Below are positions 1 through 9,705 of a stretch of 64,000 nucleotides of DNA, piece by piece. This DNA is from Paenibacillus paridis (lineage in GTDB: Bacteria > Bacillota > Bacilli > Paenibacillales > Paenibacillaceae). The stretch spans positions 7,721 through 71,720 of the forward strand of contig NZ_VCIX01000073.1 in assembly GCF_006345825.1 (NCBI RefSeq), written 5' to 3'. The notes under the pieces are model-generated. The model saw only the letters and a list, made by a program, of their open reading frames with translations, was not told the DNA's origin and ran no database searches. A program made the translations under genes and the position numbers. How positions within the stretch are numbered: the first letter of the stretch is position 1; each line of letters opens with the position of its first letter.

Positions 1-2064
1 TGTTTAAGAATACCTTCGGCTCTTTGTTTGTTGAATTTGATACCAATTGGGAAACAATTTTAAATTCTCTGGAATGGATTAAAAATCTCAAACAGGTGAT
101 TATGGGGAGCATTCCGGAAGCCATAATCCGTGCAGTCAGCACCCTAGATCTCTCAATGTCACAGATGGTAGACGGAGGGATTGAACAAGTAAGAAAACGT
201 CTCTATGACAGTTTAACTCTGATGCAATTTTTTAACTCCATATTCCCACAAGAAGCAGCTATCATTAGTGGGAAAACCTTGAAAGAATCGGAATACCGCG
301 TATGTGCGGATAATATGGATAAGTGGGCAGTTGAGTCATATAAGTTGGAAGAATGGACAGCAGTTCAACAAATATTATCAGACGCGGAAAAACTGGGTAT
401 TCAAGAGTTTATACAAGAAGTTAAAGTGATGAGTTCAACGGATCAAGTTAACTTTACAGCTATTTTCTTAAAACGATTTTATAAATTGTGGTTGGATTTT
501 GCCTATGAGTCTCTTCCAGCACTTAATCACTTTAATGCGGATCAACATAGCAAGTTAATTACTGAGTTTAAAACTTTAGATAAGTCTCAGCTAGATACGA
601 ATGGATCCCGCATCCATATGATCTTAAATAACAATAAAAAATCTCGAATTTCAAGTCTTGATTTTGGTCTTCAGGTCGGTTTACTAAAAAAGGAAATATC
701 AAAGAAAAGCAAGCATAAACCTATCAGAAAGTTATTTTCTGAGATACCTGACGTTATCTTTGCGCTTAAGCCTTGCTTGATGATGAGTCCCATGTCCGTA
801 AGTCAGTTTATAGACGCTTCAGTTATTTCATTTGATACGGTTATCTTCGATGAAGCTTCTCAGCTTTGTACAGAAGATGCTGTGGGTTCCATTTTTAGAG
901 GGAAACAAATAATAATCGCCGGTGATAAGAAGCAACTTCCGCCTACACGTTTCTTTGGTTCATCTGTTGAGGACGATGAAGAGTTTATCGATGAAGAGGA
1001 CGAGAGCAATGACACTTACGAAAGTGTCCTGGAAGAGGCATCAATCTTTATGAAAGTTAAACCTTTGCAATGGCATTATCGCAGCAAACACGAGTCATTA
1101 ATAGCTTTTTCGAATAAAGAGATCTATGATGATCAACTATACACATTCCCGAGTTCTGGAAATGGAAAACATGATGGTGTGTCACTTGTCTATGTCTCAG
1201 ATGGAGTTTATGAGCGTAGTACAAGCCGTCGTAATCTGATCGAGGCGAAGACGGTTGCTAAACTTGTCTTTGAGCACATCGAAAAATCACCAGAACGCAG
1301 TTTAGGTGTAATTGCATTCAGCGAAGCGCAACAGCAAGCTATACTCGATCAAATACATGCAATGCGAAAACAATATCGTGACCCAACAGTAGAAGCCTTT
1401 TTTGATGATAGCAAGAGCGATTATTTCTTCGTAAAAAATTTGGAGAACGTACAAGGTGACGAAAGGGATACTATTTTCTTTAGTGTTGGTTATGGTAAAG
1501 ACGCAAATGGAGTTATTTATTATAACTTTGGACCTCTTAACAAGCCTGGCGGTGAGCGTCGTTTAAATGTTGCGGTCACGCGTGCGAAGCACGAAATTAA
1601 GCTAGTTTCAAGCATCCTTCATTCGGATTTGGACGACGCGAAACTAAATAAACGGGGACCTCAGCTCTTAAAATCTTATCTGTACTATGCAAGCACAGCT
1701 GGTGAATTTAGTGCGAATACAGGCATTCAAAACGACGGAGAGTTTGATTCTCCACTTGAAGAAGATGTTTATGAAGCTCTAACAGCACGAGGACTCATAC
1801 TTCGTAAACAGGTTGGCTGCTCATCATATCGCATCGATCTGGCTGTTGTAGATCCCAACAATCCAGGTAATTACATCCTAGGTATAGGAATGTGATGGTG
1901 CGGCATATCATTCGTCCAAGACAGCTAGGGACAGAGACCGACTCCGTCAAGAAATCCTAGAATCGTTAGGGTGGAAAATACATCGGATTTGGTCACAGGA
2001 TTGGTTCAGGAGAAAACAAGATGAAATTAGGAAATTGTTGAAAGTAATGGAAGAAAATAATTAG
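1..2064 (+). pseudogene. Superfamily 1 DNA2/NAM7-like helicase with C-terminal nuclease domain, frameshifted and cut by the window edge
   Basis: The reading frame is open from the first base, so the N-terminus with the Walker A motif lies outside the window. Visible helicase motifs are the Walker B box FDEASQL (near base 849), GDKKQLPPT (near 921), QGDERDTIFF (near 1456) and the arginine-finger region RRLNVAVTRAKHE (near 1558). A C-terminal part starting SPLEEDVYEAL matches the MTES_1575/Vsr-like endonuclease domain often fused to such helicases. The frame stops at 1895 right after ILGIG. Dropping one G near 1888 restores ECDGAAYHSSKTARDRDRL and later GWKIHRIWSQDW, ending at TAG 2062-2064. 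This is therefore a one-base insertion inside the nuclease domain. Such proteins are usually accessory or defence-type helicase-nucleases. The shortened product would lack the rest of the nuclease fold. A sequencing error is the alternative. Confidence 0.8.
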
Positions 2065-2472
2065 AATAAAAACCAAAAAAAGGATATTATCTTCTAAAAG
2101 CGTTGAAAAAGAGGACCAGTTTAATATGCAGGCGGCCAAACTTCTTTACTGTGGATACTGCATTTCTCTTATTCGACTTAGATATATTATTGCAATAAAA
2201 TGCTTCGATTTGCTTGAATATGTAAATATATAATAGAACCGAGCTAGACTTTCACATGTTTAGTTTAATCAGTTTCTTTTTTACCTCCTCAATTTATTCG
2301 TATGAAATGAAATCAGGATACTGCAATGTTCAATACACATTCTTGTTTGACGCTTACCATTGATCGGCTGCTTCATTACGCTAACTGTGCAGGATAAATG
2401 TAGTCTTGAATATCTACGATATAATTAACTGATGCTATGAGTGATTTTTTAATCTAAAGGGGATAAGACAAA
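2065..2472. other. Non-coding stretch, nothing recognised
   Basis: About 400 AT-rich bases between the helicase remnant and the next small gene. I see no convincing reading frame, repeat or RNA gene. The last bases hold the ribosome site AAAGGGG (near 2456) of the following gene. Confidence 0.5.
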
Positions 2473-2823
2473 ATGAATGATGAAGAATTTATTAAGGATA
2501 TTTATCAATTAATAGTTAGAGATAACCTTGAGATATATCGCAATATTTTTACTAAGACTGATATAATGACAATAACGGACCCTTATTGGAAGAGAGCTAT
2601 GCAACTATTTGAGGAACTGCCAGAAGAGAATAAAGAGATACTTCTAAATATCATAGAACAAGTTCAGGTTGATACCACGTCAACATTACTAGGTATTTTA
2701 GATGGTGTAATATCGCTTAGAGATCCAGAAATTGAGTTGAAGCTTACAACTAAAGGACAAGAAGCGGTATTAAATGGGGATTTACAAGATAAATTCTTAG
2801 AATTTGATGAGGAAAATCGTTGA
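2473..2823 (+). CDS. Small acidic hypothetical protein, possibly an immunity protein
   Basis: A 116-residue acidic protein, mostly helical by eye, with no signal peptide or membrane segment. AAAGGGG about ten bases upstream supports the ATG start. I do not recognise the family. The size, acidity, AT-rich codon use and position a few kilobases from a Hint-type toxin remnant fit the small immunity proteins found in arrays beside polymorphic toxins, but that role is inference from context. The stop codon overlaps a possible TTG start of a 40-residue frame that follows. Confidence 0.6.
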   Translation: MNDEEFIKDIYQLIVRDNLEIYRNIFTKTDIMTITDPYWKRAMQLFEELPEENKEILLNIIEQVQVDTTSTLLGILDGVISLRDPEIELKLTTKGQEAVLNGDLQDKFLEFDEENR

Positions 2824-2942
2824 GTATTAAAAAACGGGTAGCGATAGTTGCTCACTATGATGATTGGCTGCTTTTTATTACGCAATTGGAAGAGTTTAAG
2901 GGGGCGCGCCGCTTCCCTGAAGATCTTGATAAAAACGATTGA
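2820..2942 (+). CDS. Possible 40-residue translationally coupled ORF or gene remnant
   Basis: A TTG overlaps the TGA of the preceding gene (TTGA) and opens a 40-residue frame beginning MSIKKRVAIVAHYDDW and ending FPEDLDKND. The composition looks protein-like and the stop/start overlap suggests coupling. It could equally be the surviving tail of a decayed immunity gene. No family is recognised. Confidence 0.3.
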   Translation: MSIKKRVAIVAHYDDWLLFITQLEEFKGARRFPEDLDKND

Positions 2943-3063
2943 TACTGATGTATCGCTTGGTGTTCAGCAAATAGGTAGCATTCCTATTATATAGAAAGAT
3001 GAGATTTGAGACAGTGGCTCGGTTGGTATCAGGCACGGTATGAAAATACGCAACTCTAAAAAA

Positions 3064-3185
3064 CTACAGGTTTAGGACAGGACTCTCCACTCCTATCTAT
3101 ACTTTTGCACTCATTATGAGTGCAAGCCACCCTTCCAGGTGGCTTTTTTTATTGCTCGTGAATTGTTTTGTCTGCTGAAGGCTAA
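3064..3185 (+). ncRNA. Repeated RNA-like element with terminator, copy 1 of 3
   Basis: It starts CTACAGG, carries the shared core GGACAGGACTCTCCACTCCT, then a hairpin GCACTC-ATTAT-GAGTGC and a second hairpin GCCACC/GGTGGC followed by seven T. The same order occurs at 6813-6899 and 36872-36990. In the first hairpin this copy has a C-G pair where the other two have T-A, a compensatory change that points to a folded RNA. Homology with copy 3 continues past the T run (ATT...CG.GAATT, then TCTGCT.AAGG). Function unknown: a small RNA, a shared 3' UTR terminator or a small mobile repeat. Confidence 0.6.
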
Positions 3186-3280
3186 GAATAAGATTTATTT
3201 AAACGTTAATATGAAAGGGTAGGATAGTTCAACATAAACATAGGGAAGATGATACTATTGAAATATAGGAGCTGGTGGTT

Positions 3281-3664
3281 ATGAATATAAAAACGGAAGA
3301 ATTCTTTAGAAGAATGTTGCATTTCTTACCATCAACTGAGGCTGCGTATAAAGAATCAATCGCGACATACGGTGAAGTGTTAGAAACTATCATAGTTGAG
3401 GGTATCTTCATGCCTGAAATAATTAAACTATTAAGTGAAGAAAGAAATATCAATCTGTTAGATAAAATTTTTAAATATTTTGAAGAAGTATCTAATGACG
3501 AAGATGCTCATTTAATGAACCTTTTTTCAGTTACGGTTTTGGAAGTCCTCGGGAATGACAGATTAATTCTAGTGACTGCACGAAAATACATGGGTACTAA
3601 AACGATACAACTTCAAATTGAAGCTGATAGAGATATAGGCAGAGAAGTCCCCGACTTCGACTAA
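3281..3664 (+). CDS. Small hypothetical protein, probable immunity-type protein
   Basis: A 127-residue protein from ATG 3281. AGGAG at 3267-3271 sits nine bases before this ATG, whereas the GTG at 3275 is only three bases away, so the ATG is preferred. The sequence has no signal peptide and reads as helices followed by a short beta region near the C-terminus (LILVTARKYMGTKTIQLQIE). It resembles the small DUF7674-like proteins of toxin/immunity arrays, but I am not certain of the family. Its downstream flank has been invaded by an IS256-family element whose end starts about ten bases after the stop. Confidence 0.6.
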   Translation: MNIKTEEFFRRMLHFLPSTEAAYKESIATYGEVLETIIVEGIFMPEIIKLLSEERNINLLDKIFKYFEEVSNDEDAHLMNLFSVTVLEVLGNDRLILVTARKYMGTKTIQLQIEADRDIGREVPDFD

Positions 3665-3671
3665 CACCATA

Positions 3672-4860
3672 TGAGGGTCTGTCAAATATTTTGTGTAAAC
3701 TCTCTTAATGCCTTCCCCCCGAGGGGGATTTATCGTAAATACTGGCCAATGCGATCCGGAAAGAACACGGAAAGTTGCAGCAGCATTTGACCCCAATTCT
3801 GTACACGACCCGTCCATTTACGGGTGACATCCATGGTTGCTAGATAAAGCATTTTTAGTAAGGATTCGTCTGTTGGAAAGATGCTTTTACCTTTCGTTAC
3901 CTTACGTAATTGACGGTGGTAACTCTCAATAATGTTAGTGGTATAGATGATTTTACGGATCTCTGCGGGGTATTTGAAGAAGGTAGCAAGCTCATCCCAG
4001 TTATTACGCCAGGAACGAATAATGAGCGGATATTTGCTCCCCCAGGTTTCCTCGAACCGATCAAGCTCTACAAGAGCCATCTCCTCATTAACGGCTTTGT
4101 AGATGGGTTTCAGATCAGCAGTTACCTTCTTCAAATCCTTATAAGAGACGAAACGAGTGGAGTTTCGGATCTGATGGACGATACACTTTTGTATTTCTGT
4201 TAGGGGGTAACAGGCGGAAATCGCTTCTGTGAAGCCTGTTAAGTTGTCTACGCACGTAATGAGTATGTCTTGTACACCGCGATTTTTCAGATCATTCAAG
4301 ACGCTAAGCCAGAACTTCGAAGACTCATTTTCCCCAATCCACATGCCCAATACATCTTTACAACCATCAAGATCAATCCCAATGACCATGTATGCTGCTT
4401 TGTTGACAATAGCACCATCCTGCTTCACCTTAAAGTGAATCGCATCAAGGAAAACAACGGCGTAAACGCCTTGTAACGGCCGATTCTGCCACTCTTTAAT
4501 GAGGGGAATAATCTTGTTCGTGACATTGGATATGAAGGTGGGAGAGACCTCAATGCCATAGAGATTTTGGAGGTGATCTTGAATCTCTCTGGTACTGACA
4601 CCTTTGGCATAGAGCGCGATCATTTGATCTTCAATGCCGGTCACGTTGGATTGGTGCTTCTTCACAACAAGCGGCTCAAATTCACCTTCACGGTCACGAG
4701 GAACAGCGATTTCCTGCTCCCCATACTCGCTAATGATGTTTTTCTTGCTCTTGCCATTGCGGCTATTGGACGTCTGCTTCTTCTGCGTTTCATGTTTCTG
4801 GTAGCCAAGATGCTCATCCATTTCAGCCTCTAGCATCTCTTGGATCGTCTCGGCAAATAA
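3672..4860 (-). mobile_element. IS256-family insertion sequence, one end missing
   Basis: The left end has a terminal sequence typical of the family, GAGGGTCTGTCAAATATTTT at about 3675, followed by GTGTAAACTC. The matching inverted end is absent on the right. There the element stops inside the transposase N-terminal codons at about 4860 and joins directly to Hint-domain toxin sequence. A deletion or recombination event therefore removed the transposase 5' end together with the upstream part of the toxin gene. No target-site duplication can be checked. Confidence 0.75.
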
Positions 4861-4923
4861 CAAGCTGACGAAATTTATAAGGTTCACGTCGGTGATGAAG
4901 TTATAGAAGCTACTGCTGAACAT
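3730..4923 (-). pseudogene. IS256-family transposase, 5'-truncated
   Basis: The frame encodes a mutator/IS256-type DDE transposase: VVFLDAIHFKV gives the first Asp, ITCVDNLTGF the second and NIIESYHRQLRK the Glu. AEMDEHLGYQKHE and VPRDREGEFEP are characteristic N-terminal blocks. Authentic similarity begins at LFAETIQEM. About 25-35 N-terminal residues of the family are missing, and the apparent first 21 residues up to the ATG at 4923 are antisense to a toxin Hint domain. The catalytic core is intact, but the native start, promoter and right terminal repeat are gone, so independent transposition is unlikely. Confidence 0.85.
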
Positions 4924-5466
4924 TCATTTTGGCTCGATAGCAAAGGATGGACGTTCGTCAAAGACCTGAAAGTTGGCGATTTGCTTGTTTCAAGTGACGG
5001 TACTAAACTGGCAATAGTTAAGATTGAAAAAGAGCCACGTGAAGCAACGGTTTATAATTTTGAGGTTGCGGATTTCCATTCTTATTTTGTGTCCAATCTT
5101 GGTGTTTGGGTGCATAATTGTGCTGTTAAGGGTGCGGGTAATTCCGTGTGGCAACCAACAGCAAAGAATGCTGACTTATGGAATAAGGGAAAATTAAAAG
5201 CACATTTTGACAAACATGGTAGTACGGAGTTTGGAGCAAAATCATCTAAAGAATACTCTGATATGGCTTATGAATTTGGCACTAGAATTTCTGATAGTAT
5301 TGTACAGACGACTACGAATGGATATGTAAATAGATATGAGCCATCCACTCAATCTATATTTGTTGGAACAGAGAATGGAGGTAGAATTAAATTTTTTTAT
5401 AAATGGGATGGTCGTCCTGATGATATGGTGATTCAGACATTAAAAGAACAGGGGCTAATAAGATGA
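4861..5466 (+). pseudogene. C-terminal part of a polymorphic toxin: Hint domain plus toxin tip
   Basis: From about 4867 the frame reads DEIYKVHVGDEVIEAT, then HSFWLD, VKDLKVGDLLVS and FHSYFVSNLGVWVHNC, the end of a pretoxin Hint/intein-like autoprotease domain ending in the usual VHN-C. The last ~115 residues form the toxin tip, with KAHFDKHGSTEFGAKS, an Arg/Tyr-rich middle and a C-terminal FFYKWDG block. This pattern resembles the barnase/EndoU-like RNase toxins released by Hint cleavage, an inference rather than an identification. The secretion and repeat regions are lost to the IS256 fusion at 4860, where a TAA precedes the frame, so the toxin is probably not made. The stop overlaps the start of the next gene by four bases. 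Confidence 0.75.
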
Positions 5467-5918
5467 ATAATATAACTAGAGAAAATGCGTTTAAAATAAT
5501 TGAATCAGTACGTAACATAATAGGAAAAGAGATAGATTTATCCGAGTATTTGGAAGAAGAAACGTCAATCCTTAATAAGGAACAAAATGAGGTAGAAATT
5601 GATTTTCAAGGTGTTAGTAATGGTTTTTTAGCAGAAATAGTTCATGCTATTTCTGGATATCAAGTAGAAGTCATTGGTGAGGTAGAAGAGTTATATTCTT
5701 GTCCTTGTTGTGGGTTTAAAACTTTAACAGAACTTTATAGTGCGTTTGAAGGAGCAGGTTATGATATTTGCCCATATTGCAAGTGGGAAGATGATGGAAC
5801 TTCGGACATAAATTCTTATAGGTCTATTAATAAAGGGAGCATAGTAGACTATCGCAATGAACTTCGCATAAACTCCAATAAGTACTATACAAATAAATGG
5901 CTAGATGGGAAAGGTTAA
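5463..5918 (+). CDS. CPCC-type cysteine-rich protein, likely cognate immunity protein
   Basis: A 151-residue protein with a zinc-ribbon-like block: SCPCCGFKTL around residues 79-88, then YDICPYCKWEDDG, matching the Cys-rich CPCC family. Four cysteines in two CxxC-like pairs suggest a metal-binding knuckle. The N-terminal ~75 residues are acidic and helical. The ATG lies inside the toxin stop (ATGA), the usual arrangement of a toxin with its immunity gene. CPCC proteins recur beside polymorphic toxins, so protection against the adjacent toxin tip is the most likely role, though it is inferred. The gene itself looks intact although its partner is truncated. Confidence 0.75.
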   Translation: MNNITRENAFKIIESVRNIIGKEIDLSEYLEEETSILNKEQNEVEIDFQGVSNGFLAEIVHAISGYQVEVIGEVEELYSCPCCGFKTLTELYSAFEGAGYDICPYCKWEDDGTSDINSYRSINKGSIVDYRNELRINSNKYYTNKWLDGKG

Positions 5919-6812
5919 TGTTTATCTAGCAGATTTTTCAAAGTAACCTTTTGCTTGTGGAAATACAACTATTAGTTAAATTATTATTGGTGGAGGCTAC
6001 CCAGTGTCGAATGAACCTGTCATTCAACCAATAACACATATAATCTATGAGTACACGTATGAAGATTTCTCCATTTCGGTTGTACGCACATCAATTACTT
6101 TAATTTTATAACATAAATATCACTATTCCGTTACGTAAAACAGGTTGATTACGGTCAGATAACACCATGATTGACCTGTTTTTTGTTATCATCGCTTTCT
6201 TACGATTTTTTCTAATTTGAACCATTTTCTCCAGTAAGTACATCGTTCGTTATCTGTTACTTAGGAGAAGACCCAACTATATTAAAAAAACTAGTCCTTC
6301 AATAGGAATGGAGGGAATTTAAATAAATTATATGCGGCGTCAATTGATATGATTACGTCAACTCAAGTTTCTCAATTGTAAGAAATAGTAATTTGTCAAA
6401 AAATACCAATATCTATTACTTTCGATAAAGGAATAAAATTATTGTTTGATTCACGATTTGTAATGGGCAAACATCAATTGGAAACCGGAATTAAAGTACC
6501 GACGTATTCGACTATGATTTATTATAGCTCAGGTTGGAAGGATACAGATATCTATGAATTGTGTCAATATGGCCAAAAAATACAGACAAGTAAGAGGAGC
6601 ATAAAAATAATCGGGAATTCGAGTTGGTAAGATTTAATGATTTAGCAACTAAACTTGAAAAATTATCAATGAAAAAGCTAATACATAAACCGCATTTAGA
6701 CTAGTCATCAATCTCTTACTTTATAAGGATTCTTCCTTCATCTTCATATTTGATCCTAAAATCGTCTCGAATATTATGAGAGATTAATCGATAATTCTTT
6801 TAAGGGTAAAAC
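5919..6812. other. Long AT-rich region without an intact gene
   Basis: Roughly 900 bases with no convincing gene. A possible terminator with stems AAACAGGT (6138) and ACCTGTTT (6174) followed by T residues may end the CPCC gene transcript. A 62-residue frame at 6442-6630 has no clear ribosome site; with upstream in-frame stops near 6380 it may be the tail of a decayed small gene. I could not identify it. Confidence 0.4.
6138..6186 (+). terminator. Possible terminator downstream of the CPCC gene
   Basis: AAACAGGT and ACCTGTTT form an 8-bp stem enclosing about 28 bases, followed by a T run. The large loop makes this only a moderate candidate. Confidence 0.35.
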
Positions 6813-6899
6813 CTACAGGTTCAGGACAGGACTCTCCACTCCTATTCAAATCCTATAGTGCTCATCATGAGTACGGGCCACCCTTTGGGTGGTTTTTTT
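6813..6899 (+). ncRNA. Repeated RNA-like element with terminator, copy 2 of 3
   Basis: Nearly identical to copy 3 over CTACAGGTTCAGG, the GGACAGGACTCTCC core, TCCTATAGTGCTCATCATGA and the terminator stem CCACCC/GGGTGG followed by seven T. The inner hairpin GTGCTC-ATCAT-GAGTAC has a T-A pair and a G-T wobble where copy 1 has C-G and A-T. No intact gene lies directly upstream, so this copy is not simply the terminator of a neighbouring coding sequence. Confidence 0.6.
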
Positions 6900-7020
6900 G
6901 GTGATATTCCTTGATTTTTTTCGTAGCTTGATTTTATATTTTAAATTTCTTGTATTTCTCCCCATCTAAAATGAATTTCTTTAGTTTTGTATGGAATGAT
7001 TTTTTCAATAATTAGTTCCG

Positions 7021-7636
7021 TCATAATACGTTTGTCTCTTGAATCAAAACGTTTACTCCGTAAGCATGTGGAGGAGGGGCCGGTCCGGAGGCTTCATGGA
7101 GGAGTGTTACAAAGAATAATACGAAATGATGATAAGACCAAAAGGTATTGTCTTCAGCGATTGGATGATTCCAGAAATCGATAGGCATTAATTTGTACTC
7201 GCCGCTAAGTGAACGAACGATTTCATTTGCTTGTAACAGCTGTTCTTTTATTACTTTTTTTTTCATCAGGAAAAGGCAATCTAGCTGTAAAGTCGGGAAG
7301 ATTTCCGATTATAACAGCAACGCCTGACTTGCTTAACGCATCTATCATGAGCGCCATTTTCGACTTATACTCATTGAAGTTCCAGCGTCCTTTTAAAATA
7401 TCATTTGCGCCTGCGATTAGGCTGACTAAGTCAGGCTCTAGTGCTAGAGCCTCTTCTAGCTGCTTTAAGCGAATTTCTTTGGTTATCAATCCATGTTTAG
7501 CCAAATTGGTGTATTTTAATGCGGGCTCATGCAGTTCGGCGAAGTGATGGACCCAGCTCTTTAATGGGCTCTCCTCCACTTCATTACCAATACCTTCCGT
7601 AAAGCTATCACCTATTGCTACAAATTGTTTCCAAAT
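7021..7636 (-). pseudogene. GDSL/SGNH-family esterase, frameshifted
   Basis: On the minus strand a frame starting near 7636 reads FVAIGDSFTEGIGNE (block I with the catalytic Ser of GDS), then the block III motif IAGANDIL and IIGNLPDFTARLPF. It breaks in an A/T run near 7262. The product resumes in another frame as VIKEQLLQANEIV and MPIDFWNHP and ends with HAYG, where the block V His region (HPNxxG in intact members) should be; this tail is also scrambled. A ribosome site AGGTG precedes an ATT codon where an ATG would be expected, so the start may also be lost. This is an inactivated SGNH hydrolase, a family that deacetylates or de-esterifies carbohydrates. Confidence 0.75.
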
Positions 7637-7908
7637 CGTTCACCTCTTTCTATTTTATGTATACCTATAGTATAAGATACCGAAGTAATGGAGTCGAAGA
7701 CTAGATGAATCAAGCTATTGATTTATCTAGTCTTTTTTCTGTCCAAATGTTAAAAACGTCAATGTTGAAAGCACATGAAATCGCTTAACATTAAACTAGT
7801 GTTTGTATTGCTTTTGAGCCCAATCTTCTAAATAATGAAAAAGTGTATACGGTGAAGCCGCATCATTTGCAAGTGTAAACAAAAAAAACGAGTCTAAGCT
7901 GCTGCTTC
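7637..7908. other. Divergent intergenic region before the first two-component pair
   Basis: About 270 bases between the broken esterase (left) and the kinase gene. It contains two AATGTT repeats 15 bases apart near 7757 and an AT-rich run. No clear promoter can be assigned and no coding signal is seen. Confidence 0.35.
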
Positions 7909-9705
7909 ATGGCAATCTTAGCAAAAATGGAGGCGGTACTTATCCGTACAGGGTTTAGCAGAATAAAGAGCTCACTGTTGTTTCGCTTCGCGTTATTGCT
8001 GGCTTTGTTGCTGATACCGATTATCTTGATCGGGAACAACTTTTATTCTGGAGGCAGGGAGCTGCTGCGAAGGGAAATATCCAACTCGATGGAGTCGAGG
8101 GTTGATGCGAATATGCGTGCGATGGAGAAGGAAGTCGAACGGATTCAACTGCTGCAGTTTGAATTAATTAACGACGAATCGCTGAACAAGCTGGCGGTTA
8201 TTCCAGACTACATGAATCAATATGACAAAAGCCAAGCCATATTAATGGTACAGGACAGGCTGTTTGCACTAAAAAACAGCAGTGTCTATATATCGGATGT
8301 GTCCGTACATATTCCTTCCCTTAACCGTACGATATCCGCTATGCAGGGAACGGGCGTGATGATGCATGAACAATTTAATGCTACTAGTGAGCTGGCTAGA
8401 AAGAGTCCGGGAAAAGCGATCTATTTCCTCAATCATATTCCGTATATTGTACTTGTTCACGAGGTGCGTGGTTTGTACGAAGCGGAAAATGCGATGTATT
8501 CCATTATTGTGGAGCTCTCGCCGAATGAGCTAAGCAAATCACTTTCCTCTTTAGAGAGCAGCGAGAATAGCGGCTCCGTTCTAAGCGATCCGAATGGCGA
8601 TTTTATTATTCGCACTCATCATTATGAGAATCCCTATTTGAATCAGTACATCGATCAATATAAATCGGGTGCACCGAATGAATATGAGAATATTAGGAGT
8701 GTCGGTGAGGGAGATGATAGAGTGCTCGTATCCTCTCGGTTCTCTGAGCTTCTTGGGTTCTCGCTCATTCATTTTGTCCCTGAGAAACATTTGTTCAATA
8801 ATTTACATCGTTACCAGCAGCTGTTCTGGGTGTTAATTGCCGTATTCCTCTTCTTTATTATGGTTTTGTGTCTTTCCTTGTACCGCATGATCCATCGGCC
8901 GCTGCTGGCTCTTCTGCGCGCATTTAGGAAAATGGAGAAGGGCGAATTGGACGTAACGATTACCGAGAACAGCCGCAGCGAGTTCGGATATCTGCTCCAG
9001 GGCTTTAATAAAATGTCCCGTTATATGCGGGATTTGATTGAACAAGTATATACGCACAAAATATTAGTTCAACGGGCTGAGCTGAAGCATCTACAATCAC
9101 AAATTAACCCGCATTTTCTATATAACAGCTATTTCACGCTGTATAACATGATTGCGGTAGAAGATCATGACAGTGCCAAGCAGTTTGCGTCACAGATGGG
9201 CAGCTATTTACAGTATATTACCCGCAATTCCTCAGATGAAGTACCGCTTTTCGAGGAGGCCAAGCATGCCACAATTTATGCTGAAATTCAGGGCAGGCGC
9301 TTTCGTCTGCGGATGAAAGCCAAGTGCGGCGAAGTTCCAACCGCTTACCTTGAGGTTAAGGTACCGCGCCTTATTCTTCAGCCCTTAATCGAAAACGCTT
9401 TCGAGCATGTATTTGATCATATAGAGGAAGGCGGACTTCTGTCTATCACTTTCGAAGAAGCAGAGGATTGTTTGTTGATTCGTGTGGAAGACAATGGCCT
9501 ATTATTGGATCAGGAACGGTTGGAGACGCTAGAGAAGCTGCTGAGAACGGATGAAAGTACGATTGAAACGACTGGCCTTCTAAACATACACCGAAGGTTG
9601 CGGATGAAATACGGGGAGCGAGGCGGAATCGTTGTAGAGCGCAGCCGCCTTGGAGGATTGGAAGTTCGTTTGACCATATGGAAGGAGGACAAGGCGTATG
9701 CTTAG
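7909..9705 (+). CDS. YesM-type sensor histidine kinase (module 1)
   Basis: A 598-residue membrane kinase. One membrane segment is at about residues 23-42, followed by an extracellular sensing region to about 300, a second segment at about 304-324, a HAMP linker, and the His-kinase domain with INPHFLYN carrying the phosphorylated His402. The ATPase part shows LILQPLIENAF (about 490) and EDNG (about 528). This is the LytS/YesM class that signals extracellular oligosaccharides. It overlaps the regulator gene by eight bases, so the pair is co-translated. The start is uncertain: the first ATG at 7909 lacks a good ribosome site, and a second ATG lies at 7927. The binding-protein and permease genes that follow are the likely target. 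Confidence 0.9.
   Translation: MAILAKMEAVLIRTGFSRIKSSLLFRFALLLALLLIPIILIGNNFYSGGRELLRREISNSMESRVDANMRAMEKEVERIQLLQFELINDESLNKLAVIPDYMNQYDKSQAILMVQDRLFALKNSSVYISDVSVHIPSLNRTISAMQGTGVMMHEQFNATSELARKSPGKAIYFLNHIPYIVLVHEVRGLYEAENAMYSIIVELSPNELSKSLSSLESSENSGSVLSDPNGDFIIRTHHYENPYLNQYIDQYKSGAPNEYENIRSVGEGDDRVLVSSRFSELLGFSLIHFVPEKHLFNNLHRYQQLFWVLIAVFLFFIMVLCLSLYRMIHRPLLALLRAFRKMEKGELDVTITENSRSEFGYLLQGFNKMSRYMRDLIEQVYTHKILVQRAELKHLQSQINPHFLYNSYFTLYNMIAVEDHDSAKQFASQMGSYLQYITRNSSDEVPLFEEAKHATIYAEIQGRRFRLRMKAKCGEVPTAYLEVKVPRLILQPLIENAFEHVFDHIEEGGLLSITFEEAEDCLLIRVEDNGLLLDQERLETLEKLLRTDESTIETTGLLNIHRRLRMKYGERGGIVVERSRLGGLEVRLTIWKEDKAYA

Noticed and set aside
3910..4833. Several plus-strand frames inside the IS256 region
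   Set aside because: They are antisense to the transposase, lack ribosome sites and show no family features.
6442..6630. 62-codon frame in the AT-rich gap
   Set aside because: No clear ribosome site, in-frame stops just upstream and no recognisable motif; at best a decayed tail.
7209..7547. 112-codon plus-strand frame
   Set aside because: Antisense to the GDSL esterase remnant, which has clear GDS and GNLPDF blocks.
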